A DNA stretch of 7,110 nucleotides, taken from positions 1 to 7,110 of the forward strand of contig JAFQVZ010000045.1 of the NCBI GenBank assembly GCA_017407765.1, read 5' to 3'. The DNA comes from Clostridia bacterium. GTDB lineage: Bacteria; Bacillota; Clostridia; Oscillospirales; Butyricicoccaceae. Made by a program: the position numbers and the translations under genes. Of this stretch, positions 1-5,048 are shown piece after piece; positions within the stretch are counted from its first letter, which is position 1, and each line of letters opens with the position of its first letter. The notes beneath the pieces were generated by a model that saw nothing but the letters and a program-made list of their open reading frames with translations, was not told where the DNA came from and searched no databases.

Positions 1-30
1 CCTTTAGGCAAGGGAGGCAAAGGATAGGTG
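1..30. repeat. Edge of a truncated palindromic repeat
   Basis: The AAGGGAGGCAA block at 10-20, followed by AAGG, resembles the outer end of the repeat at the right edge of the window (CAAGGGAGGCAAG, 7091-7103). The partner arm would lie outside the window, so this is only a probable fragment of the same family. Confidence 0.35.
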
Positions 31-45
31 TCTAACGGTGGTCCA

Positions 46-123
46 CCTCCCCTTACATAGGGGAGGCATGGCCAAACACCCGTCAGGCTGCGCCTGCCAC
101 CCTCTTTCAAAAGAGGGCTAAGA
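46..123 (-). repeat. Palindromic dispersed repeat, copy A1
   Basis: This unit is built from three hairpins. The first is CCTCCCCT (46-53) with AGGGGAGG (59-66). The second is an apical stem CAGGC (84-88) with GCCTG (92-96) around a TGC loop. The third is CCCTCTTT (100-107) with AAAGAGGG (110-117). Bases 65-85 and 95-123 are identical to 6842-6862 and 6874-6902, while the apical stem between them differs. It carries no open reading frame and resembles a non-autonomous MITE/REP-like family. The strand is given relative to units B and C at the right end. Transposition is inferred, not shown. Confidence 0.8.
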
Positions 124-151
124 TGCGGGGCACCCTAAATAACCTTCGCCG

Positions 152-180
152 TTGCGCCCTTCCCTGCTCTATGATATAAT
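152..180 (+). promoter_or_regulatory. Extended -10 promoter of the nitroreductase gene
   Basis: A perfect TATAAT (175-180) is preceded by TGA (172-174), giving an extended -10. The -35 candidate TTGCGC (152-157), with a 17-bp spacer, is weak. It lies 35 bp upstream of the start codon and directly after repeat A1. Confidence 0.7.
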
Positions 181-215
181 ATACACATAATAAAAACATA
201 AGGAGGCCCCTAACC

Positions 216-740
216 ATGAATGCAGTAATTGAAAACATCCTCACAAGAAGAAGCATCCGCAGCTTTTCTGATAAGAAGATCTCCCGCGAAGACCTCGAGC
301 TCATCGCAAAGGCCGGCCAGTATGCCCCCAGCGCCATGAATCAGCAGACCTTCCAAATCACCGTTGTCACAAACGAAGACATCATCAAGAGGCTCTATAC
401 CGCTATCCCCAAGTATATGGAGGGCCTCAATGCGAGCGCATATAACTTCTACGGCAGCAAGCACCTCATGCTCATCTCCGACAAGGCAGACAAGGAGATC
501 GGCCAGATGGACTGCGCCTGTGTTGCCGAGAACATCTTCCTCGCCGCTCACAGCGTAGGTGTTGGCTCGGTTTGGGTAAACCAGCTGAGAAACACAAGCG
601 ACGGCGAAGAGGTCCGCGCTGCTCTTAACGATGCCGGTGTTCCTGCCGACCATAAGGTATGGGTCATCGCCGCTCTGGGTTACGCAAGCGCTCCCGTCGG
701 CGACAAGGAAAAGATCGCAAAGATCCATTTCTGCGAGTAA
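216..740 (+). CDS. Nitroreductase family protein (FMN-dependent)
   Basis: The product has 174 residues, the usual size of the compact single-domain nitroreductases of Clostridia. These cytoplasmic homodimers bind FMN and use NAD(P)H to reduce nitro compounds, quinones or unknown substrates. Visible family marks are the FMN-phosphate motif RRSIR (11-15), APSAMNQQ (37-44), a central helix beginning near DCACVAENIFLAAHSVG, then GSVWVNQL, and a C-terminal ALGYA segment. The ATG at 216 has a strong AAGGAGG site at 200-206 with a 9-base spacer. The gene stands alone between its own promoter and terminator. The family call is secure, but the substrate cannot be told from sequence. The neighbours on the other strand do not suggest a shared pathway. 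Confidence 0.93.
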   Translation: MNAVIENILTRRSIRSFSDKKISREDLELIAKAGQYAPSAMNQQTFQITVVTNEDIIKRLYTAIPKYMEGLNASAYNFYGSKHLMLISDKADKEIGQMDCACVAENIFLAAHSVGVGSVWVNQLRNTSDGEEVRAALNDAGVPADHKVWVIAALGYASAPVGDKEKIAKIHFCE

Positions 741-754
741 CAAGACAATAAAGA

Positions 755-779
755 AAGGCTCCCCTCGGGGAGCCTTTTT
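755..779 (+). terminator. Rho-independent terminator, probably bidirectional
   Basis: AAGGCTCCCC (755-764) pairs with GGGGAGCCTT (767-776), and the T-run extends to 779. It lies 14 bp after the nitroreductase stop. On the minus strand the same hairpin is followed by TTTCTTTA. It therefore probably also ends transcripts from the amidohydrolase side, and it lies just beyond the stop of the paralogue remnant. Confidence 0.9.
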
Positions 780-790
780 ATTATGATTTT

Positions 791-847
791 TTAGAAGTCC
801 TTGCCCTTTTCAAGACGGCACCATTCTGTCAGATACTGCTCCTTGGT
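791..847 (-). pseudogene. 3' remnant of a second M20 amidohydrolase gene
   Basis: Read on the minus strand, this segment encodes TKEQYLTEWCRLEKGKDF followed by TAA. The intact amidohydrolase ends TKEEYLTEWCRLEKGKDF, so 17 of 18 residues match. Over these 54 sense bases there are 7 differences, of which 6 are silent and one changes Glu to Gln. That pattern suggests a true paralogue that diverged under purifying selection, after which all but its tail was lost. Homology fades upstream (higher coordinates) at about 845-850, where the hairpin-rich segment begins. It sits directly before the 755-779 terminator, as the last gene of a former tandem pair would. No start codon or ribosome site belongs to it. 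A recent partial duplication of the tail is less likely given the silent divergence. Confidence 0.85.
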
Positions 848-954
848 TCCCCATGCGGCATGCCGCACAGGGGCCCCTTGATTTGAATAGATTTTCGGCA
901 AATGAATTGCCAAAAATCGGGGCGCCGCACTCGCGGCGTGCATGCCCAAGGAGC
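838..954. repeat. Hairpin-rich insertion-like segment with short terminal inverted repeats
   Basis: GCTCCTTGG (838-846) and its inverse CCAAGGAGC (946-954) bound this segment. Inside are a perfect 14-bp palindrome TGCGGCATGCCGCA (854-867), the 10-bp palindrome AGGGGCCCCT (869-878), a 12-bp stem with one mismatch (890-901 with 907-918), and CGCCGC/GCGGCG around an ACTC loop (923-938). It has no coding capacity. The left terminal repeat lies partly in paralogue-derived codons, so it may be coincidental. The segment may be a small non-autonomous element or a palindrome-rich deletion scar. No related copy was noticed elsewhere in the window. Confidence 0.5.
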
Positions 955-975
955 CGATATCATTATCTCAATATC

Positions 976-2322
976 TTAGAAATCCTTACCCTTCTCAAGA
1001 CGGCACCATTCGGTGAGATACTCTTCCTTTGTCATGGGAGCTACAAAGCTGTTCTTGACATGGAGTGCCTTCTCAGCGCCCTCTGCCAGCAGGTCGATAG
1101 CTGTGCATACCAGAGCCTTTGCCGCGCCGATAACTGCGATGTCGGGTCTGGGCAGGCAGTATGTCTCGCCGTGGAAGATGCCGGCAGCGCCGCCAATACG
1201 CATATGTACGGTGGGGATCAGGTGTGCAACGTCGGATGCGTCGGTCGAGCCGCCGCGGCCGTCGCGTACTACATGCTCTTCACCATAAACGTACTTGAGG
1301 TTGTCAAATACTACGTCCTTGAGCTCGGAGCTCTCGGCGGGGCACATATATCCGGGCAGATGTGTGATCTTGACCTCTGCGCCCAGAGCATCGGCGCCGG
1401 CCTTGAGGGCACGGTCTACCTTAAAGGCTGCCTCGTTGATAGCCTTGGTGTTCTGGCCTCTTACATATGTTTCAAGTCTTACATCGGCGGGAACTACGTT
1501 AACAAGGTCGCCGCCCTTGGTGATGATGGGATGTACGCGGATGCCGTCCTCGTCGAGGAAGGTCTCGCGGTTTGCGTCGATGCACTGGAGGCCCAGCTGA
1601 GCTGCCTTAAGTGCGTTGATGCCCTGGCTGGGCATAGCTGCGTGGGATTCCTTGCCGAGATACTGGATCAGGCGTCCGTGGAAGCCCTTGCCTACTGTGC
1701 CGCCGCCATCGGCCTTGATGGGGGTCAGCTCGGTGCCGTCAACATTCTCGGAGGGCGATGTGTGCTGCATGAACATCATGTCGATGTCGTCAAATACGCC
1801 CAGGCGGATAAACTCCTGCTTGCCGCCCAGCAGCTTGATCTTGCCTTCGTCGATAAGGCTCTTTCTGTATTCCAGCTCTACGAATTCCTCGGAGGGAACG
1901 TGCATAAGGGTGATGTCGCCGTCCAGGTGCTGCATGATGCCGGCTTCGACCAGCGCGTATGCAACGCCGACTACCGATGTGGCCTGTGAGTTATGGCCGC
2001 AGCAGTGAGCTGCCTTTGTTACGGGGTCGGCATAGGGATGGTTGGGAACAACAACGGCGTCCAGCTCGCCCATAATGGCGATCTTAGCCTTATGGTCGCG
2101 GCCCTCGAGGGGGGTCAGGATGCCTGTGATGGCAACACCGTCCTTATACTTAAGGCCCAGCTTGTCAAGGTGAGCCTTCACCTTTTCGGCTGTCTTGAAC
2201 TCCTTATAACCCAGCTCGGGTTCTTCAAAAATGGACTGATTAAGGGCAATGAGCTCGTCTGCGTGTTTGTCGATTACCTCGCAAGCAGCTTTCTTCATTT
2301 CCTGTACTGTCAAAACAGACAC
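976..2322 (-). CDS. M20 family amidohydrolase/metallopeptidase, AbgB-like
   Basis: The product has 448 residues. It resembles the M20D amidohydrolases, cytoplasmic dinuclear-metal enzymes that cleave amide bonds in N-acyl amino acids, p-aminobenzoyl-glutamate or dipeptides. Visible features are the metal-site segments HCCGHN (106-111, likely ligands C108 and H110), the acidic pair E145-E146 in HVPSEE, and H187 in MQHTSPS. They continue with the dimerisation-lid motif SHAAMPSQGINAL (226-238), GGSTDASDV before the second half of the catalytic domain, and a late H384 in GIFHGETY. CGHN instead of CGHD is, from memory, usual in the AbgB-type branch. The GTG start at 2322 has AAAGGA only 3 bases upstream; a TTG nine bases further in (spacer 12) is the alternative. 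The gene has its own promoter. Transcripts probably run through the hairpin segment and the paralogue remnant to the 755-779 terminator. The exact substrate is unknown. Confidence 0.9.
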   Translation of the reverse strand: MSVLTVQEMKKAACEVIDKHADELIALNQSIFEEPELGYKEFKTAEKVKAHLDKLGLKYKDGVAITGILTPLEGRDHKAKIAIMGELDAVVVPNHPYADPVTKAAHCCGHNSQATSVVGVAYALVEAGIMQHLDGDITLMHVPSEEFVELEYRKSLIDEGKIKLLGGKQEFIRLGVFDDIDMMFMQHTSPSENVDGTELTPIKADGGGTVGKGFHGRLIQYLGKESHAAMPSQGINALKAAQLGLQCIDANRETFLDEDGIRVHPIITKGGDLVNVVPADVRLETYVRGQNTKAINEAAFKVDRALKAGADALGAEVKITHLPGYMCPAESSELKDVVFDNLKYVYGEEHVVRDGRGGSTDASDVAHLIPTVHMRIGGAAGIFHGETYCLPRPDIAVIGAAKALVCTAIDLLAEGAEKALHVKNSFVAPMTKEEYLTEWCRLEKGKDF

Positions 2323-2351
2323 TTCCTTTCGTGTTTTATTATGATAGTTTA

Positions 2352-2380
2352 ATTATACACTGATGCCGCGCCTTTTTCAA
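2352..2380 (-). promoter_or_regulatory. Promoter of the amidohydrolase gene
   Basis: On the minus strand TTGAAA (2375-2380) and a perfect TATAAT (2352-2357) are separated by exactly 17 bp. This is a near-consensus housekeeping promoter. Transcription would start near 2345, leaving a 5' leader of only about 20-25 bases. Confidence 0.85.
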
Positions 2381-2465
2381 TCGCAAAGGTCTTTTTCATG
2401 TATTTGACCAAATCGTTTTGGTTGAAGTTGATAATATACATCCATATATGATGGTTTCGGTGAAG

Positions 2466-2539
2466 GCGGGCGTGCAATGCACGCCCCTACAGGGTGTTTT
2501 TCCGTAAGACTGTTGTAGGGGCGAGCAGTGCTCGCCCGC
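2466..2539. repeat. MITE-like inverted-repeat element with a hairpin in each arm
   Basis: Two 26-bp arms (2466-2491 and 2514-2539) form an imperfect inverted repeat around a 22-bp centre. Each arm is itself a hairpin. The left has GGGCGTGC/GCACGCCC around AAT, and the right has GGGCGAGC/GCTCGCCC around AGT. The T-A pair in one stem is replaced by A-T in the other, so pairing is kept while sequence changes. An outer GGTT (2453-2456) and AACC (2542-2545) may extend the inverted repeat. There is no coding capacity. It lies upstream of both divergent promoters. Mobility is inferred from structure only. Confidence 0.75.
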
Positions 2540-2580
2540 GTAACCAAAAAATTATTATTAAGAAACTGACGCAATCTTGA

Positions 2581-2609
2581 TAGACTTCCCGGCACATTTG
2601 GGTTATAAT
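2581..2609 (+). promoter_or_regulatory. Promoter of the membrane-protein gene
   Basis: A perfect TATAAT lies at 2604-2609. The best -35 at 17-bp spacing is TAGACT (2581-2586), matching four of six consensus bases. A better hexamer, TTGATA (2577-2582), would need a 21-bp spacer. The leader would be roughly 45 bases. Confidence 0.65.
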
Positions 2610-2662
2610 GGCATAGTCGCTCCTTGCGGCATAATATTACAGACATTACGGAGAGAGTAGAT

Positions 2663-3850
2663 ATGGAAAAGGAAAAGACCGACCCCAGACAGCCGAAAGG
2701 CCCCCCTATCAAAAAGAATGTAAGCAGCGAGAGCTTTGTCTTCTTTGCCCTGTTCATCGGGTTTTTTGCCCTCATTGGAAGTCAGATGGGCGTAGTAAAT
2801 ATGCTCAACACAATGATGAACACGGCCTATCAGCTGCTGCTCGACACCATATTCTATATTATGGCCATTGCCGTCCTTGCCGGTGCGGTAGCCGCCCTCT
2901 TTGTCGAGTTCGGCATCGTTTCGGTCATCAACAAGGTGCTTTCGCCCCTTATGAAGCCGATATACGGCCTGCCCGGCGCCAGCATCATCGGCGTTCTGGC
3001 CACCTATCTTTCCGATAATCCCGCTATTCTGACCCTTGCCGACGATCAGGGCTTCCGCCGCTATTTCAAAAAGTTCCAGCTGCCTGCCCTCACCAACCTC
3101 GGAACAGCCTTCGGTATGGGCCTTATCATCACTACCTTTACAATGGGCATCCCCTCGCCCAACGGCGAGAGCTTTGTCACAGCCGCCCTCATCGGCAACC
3201 TCGGCGCCATCATCGGCTCGGTGGTCAGCGTTAGAATAATGCTCTGGTTCACATCCAGGCACTACGGAACCGAAGAGATGTGCGACGTGGGCGAGCTCGA
3301 GGGCGAGGTCCTCGAGGGCTACCGCGTTGTGCGCAGCGGCGGAGTGGGCAGCCGATTTATGAATGCCATGCTGGAAGGCGGCAAGTCGGGCGTCGACATG
3401 GGCCTTTCGGTAATCCCCGGCGTTCTTATCATCTGCACCATCGTAATGATGCTGACAAACGGCCCCTCTGAGAGCGGCGCATACACCGGCGCGGCATACG
3501 AGGGCATCGCCTTCCTTCCCATGGTGGGTGAAAAGCTCCAGTTTGTCCTCCGTCCCCTGTTCGGCTTCACCAGCGCGCAGGGCGTGGCGGTTCCCATCAC
3601 GGCGCTCGGCGCTGCCGGCGCTGCCATCGGCCTTATCCCCTCGATGGTGCAGAACGGGCTGGCAGGCGGAGTCGACATTGCGGTGTTCACAGCCATGTGC
3701 ATGTGCTGGAGCGGATATCTTTCGACCCACGTTGCCATGATGGACAGCCTCAAGTGCCCCGAGATGACCTCCAAGGCTATCATCAGCCACACGCTGGGCG
3801 GAATCGTGGCCGGTGTTTCGGCGCATTGGATCTATGCCCTGCTGTTTTAA
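2663..3850 (+). CDS. Polytopic membrane protein with nucleoside-recognition/Gate-like signature, putative transporter
   Basis: The product has 395 residues. After a short charged, proline-rich N-terminus (1-22), hydrophobic segments lie near 24-44, 57-80, 138-160 and 172-192. A hydrophilic, acidic loop follows at about 198-240 (including GELEGEVLEGYRVV), then further segments near 247-268, 310-335, 345-362 and 378-395. The pattern LPGAS...LSDNPA (103-121), with NGES in the next helix connection, resembles the Gate/nucleoside-recognition group (YjiG/YjiH, SpmA/SpmB-like). It may belong to the clostridial CD0519/CD1768-type membrane proteins; I give this from memory and with caution. The ATG at 2663 is chosen because GGAGAG (2650-2655) sits 7 bases upstream; an in-frame TTG at 2624 lacks such a site. 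The substrate is unknown. The flanking amidohydrolase and asparaginase make an amino-acid or peptide-derived solute plausible, by inference only. Confidence 0.8.
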   Translation: MEKEKTDPRQPKGPPIKKNVSSESFVFFALFIGFFALIGSQMGVVNMLNTMMNTAYQLLLDTIFYIMAIAVLAGAVAALFVEFGIVSVINKVLSPLMKPIYGLPGASIIGVLATYLSDNPAILTLADDQGFRRYFKKFQLPALTNLGTAFGMGLIITTFTMGIPSPNGESFVTAALIGNLGAIIGSVVSVRIMLWFTSRHYGTEEMCDVGELEGEVLEGYRVVRSGGVGSRFMNAMLEGGKSGVDMGLSVIPGVLIICTIVMMLTNGPSESGAYTGAAYEGIAFLPMVGEKLQFVLRPLFGFTSAQGVAVPITALGAAGAAIGLIPSMVQNGLAGGVDIAVFTAMCMCWSGYLSTHVAMMDSLKCPEMTSKAIISHTLGGIVAGVSAHWIYALLF

Positions 3851-3864
3851 GCGAATATAAAATT

Positions 3865-3898
3865 ATCCCTGTCCACAAGCTGTGGACAGGGATTTTTT
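3865..3898 (+). terminator. Rho-independent terminator between convergent genes
   Basis: ATCCCTGTCCAC (3865-3876) pairs perfectly with GTGGACAGGGAT (3882-3893) around AAGCT, and a T-run follows (3893-3898). It lies 14 bp after the membrane-protein stop. On the minus strand the hairpin is followed by an AATTTTATA stretch, so it can probably also stop transcripts of the asparaginase gene. Confidence 0.93.
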
Positions 3899-3902
3899 CA
3901 TA

Positions 3903-3928
3903 TATGGCTCCCTTGTGCAAAGGGAGGC
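3903..3928. repeat. Partial copy of the palindromic repeat family
   Basis: TATGGCTCCCTTGTGCAAAG forms the stem CTCCCTT/AAGGGAG (3908-3914 with 3920-3926) around GTGCA. It closely matches the start of unit C at the right end (6967-6989: TGGCTCCCCTGTGCAAGGGG). The variable apical stem is missing, so this is a solo outer hairpin or a truncated copy lying 5 bp from the asparaginase stop codon. Confidence 0.6.
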
Positions 3929-3933
3929 ATTAC

Positions 3934-4944
3934 TTAATACTGCTCGAAGATGCGCTTGATCTCGGCGGGATCTTCGGTGACAGCCAGAGCAAACCTCAGA
4001 AGGACCGAAGCCTTGTGGGGGTTGAGGTCGTGGGAGGGAATGATGCGGTCGGTGCCCATCTGGAAGGCATCGGAAACACCGCCGGTGGTGACACGGCTGC
4101 TGCGGACAAGGATGGGCAGGCTGCCTGCATCGGGGTTGTTCTCAGCCTTGTAGGCCGCGCCGATCTCGCGGATGATGCCGCCGTTGCCGCTGCCTGCGGT
4201 GACGATGCCCTTGTCGCCCTTTGCGACTGCGGCCTTGAAGAGGTTGTCGTCGCAGCCCTGATACATATAGAGGATCTCAACACGGGGCATGGGGTCGAGG
4301 CGCATGCCTGCAAACTCGGACGAGGCGGTGTGGCGCTTTACGGGCTTATAGGCATAATCGACTTTGCCGTCGCGGACCGTGCCCAGAACGCCGTAGAGGG
4401 GGGCCTGGAAGGCATCGGTCTTGAAGGTGGAGAACTTGACTCCGTCGCGGGCCGAAAGGATAAGATCGTTCATCGAGATGACAACGCCCATGCCGCGGGA
4501 TGCGTCGGAGGCGGCGCAGCATACGGCATTATAGAGGTTCAGCAGGCCGTCGGAGCTGATGACGTGGGCAGGACGCATGGCGCCGGTGACGACAACGGGC
4601 TTGTCGCTTTTCACGGTCAGGTTAAGGAAGAAGGCTGTCTCTTCCATGGTGTCGGTGCCGTGGGTGACGATGATGCCGTCGCAGTCGTCGGAACCCAGCA
4701 GCTCGTTGATGCGTGCCGAAAGGTCAAAAAGGTCGCTGTCTGTGATAGCCGAGCTGGGCTTGAGGAAGATCTGCTCGGCCGACATCTGAGCGATGTCGGA
4801 AAGCTCGGGGATCTGAGCTACCAGTTCGTCGACGGGGATGACCGAGGGCTTATAGCCTTCGGTGGAAACGCGGCTGCGTGCCTCGGAGGCGATGGTGCCG
4901 CCGGTGGCGATAAGATGTATTTTCTTAAGATTGTGACTTTCCAT
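3934..4944 (-). CDS. L-asparaginase (bacterial type I/II family)
   Basis: The product has 336 residues and hydrolyses L-asparagine to aspartate and ammonia. The catalytic set can be placed by comparison with E. coli AnsB: T17 in ATGGTIAS (13-20), Y31, T97-D98 in HGTDTMEE (95-102), and K170 in ARDGVK. The TGAMRP and SSDGLLNLYNAV segments are also typical. Where E. coli AnsB has the substrate-contacting Gln59, the aligned residue here appears to be Ser65, which may affect substrate preference. The sequence begins MESHNLKKIHLIATGG with no signal peptide, so it is likely cytoplasmic. The ATG at 4944 has AGGAGA (4952-4957) 7 bases upstream. It has its own promoter and shares a terminator region with the convergent membrane-protein gene. 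The symbol is left blank because ansA and ansB types cannot be separated safely. Confidence 0.95.
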   Translation of the reverse strand: MESHNLKKIHLIATGGTIASEARSRVSTEGYKPSVIPVDELVAQIPELSDIAQMSAEQIFLKPSSAITDSDLFDLSARINELLGSDDCDGIIVTHGTDTMEETAFFLNLTVKSDKPVVVTGAMRPAHVISSDGLLNLYNAVCCAASDASRGMGVVISMNDLILSARDGVKFSTFKTDAFQAPLYGVLGTVRDGKVDYAYKPVKRHTASSEFAGMRLDPMPRVEILYMYQGCDDNLFKAAVAKGDKGIVTAGSGNGGIIREIGAAYKAENNPDAGSLPILVRSSRVTTGGVSDAFQMGTDRIIPSHDLNPHKASVLLRFALAVTEDPAEIKRIFEQY

Positions 4945-4979
4945 AACGATCTCTCCTGAGAATATATTTTTATAACCAA

Positions 4980-5007
4980 ATTATAGCACAGCCATGATAA
5001 AAGTCAA
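4980..5007 (-). promoter_or_regulatory. Promoter of the asparaginase gene
   Basis: On the minus strand TTGACT (5002-5007) is followed after 16 bp by TATAAT (4980-4985). The three bases before the -10 are TGC, giving an extended -10. It starts just downstream of the stalk-protein terminator, so the two codirectional genes are probably separate transcription units. Confidence 0.85.
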
Positions 5008-5011
5008 AGGG

Positions 5012-5036
5012 AAAAGGCCCCCATTTGGGGGCCTTT
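5012..5036 (-). terminator. Rho-independent terminator of the stalk-domain gene
   Basis: On the minus strand a perfect 10-bp stem (5013-5022 with 5027-5036, AAAGGCCCCC/GGGGGCCTTT, loop AAAT) is followed by TTTTCCCTTT-like sequence. It begins 12 bp beyond the stop codon of the stalk-domain gene. Confidence 0.85.
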
Positions 5037-5048
5037 GGATATAATGAT

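Larger units (their letters stand above)
2323..2662. other. Divergent intergenic region of 340 bp
   Basis: This gap separates the divergent amidohydrolase and membrane-protein genes. It holds one promoter for each direction, the inverted-repeat element at 2466-2539, and a small ACCAAA/TTTGGT hairpin (2407-2422) around a TCGT loop. A CATATATG palindrome (2443-2450) lies just left of the element. No small reading frame with a ribosome site and no recognisable riboswitch was seen. An operator for coordinate control is possible but not demonstrated. Confidence 0.6.

Noticed and set aside
107..337. Small minus-strand frame overlapping the nitroreductase start
   Set aside because: It has no ribosome site or family match and crosses repeat A1, the promoter and the gene start.
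853..1989. Long plus-strand open frame opposite the amidohydrolase
   Set aside because: It is the codon-aligned mirror of the M20 gene, explained by rare TTA/CTA/TCA codons. Its translation is Cys/Gly/Val/Ala-rich with no recognisable family. The same applies to the frames opposite the nitroreductase (210-743), membrane protein (2603-3826), asparaginase (3697-4959) and stalk protein (5025-6683).
2431..2460. Operator or riboswitch in the divergent gap
   Set aside because: Only short AT-rich palindromes are seen; they match no known aptamer or regulator site and could be chance.
2624..2662. TTG start extending the membrane protein by 13 residues
   Set aside because: No ribosome site precedes it, it lies too close to the -10 box, and the ATG at 2663 has GGAGAG at good spacing.
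3863..3893. DnaA-box or origin-like signal around TGTCCACA/TGTGGACA
   Set aside because: The sequence is a perfect 12-bp stem followed by a T-run between convergent genes, which is a terminator. No cluster of TTATCCACA boxes is present.
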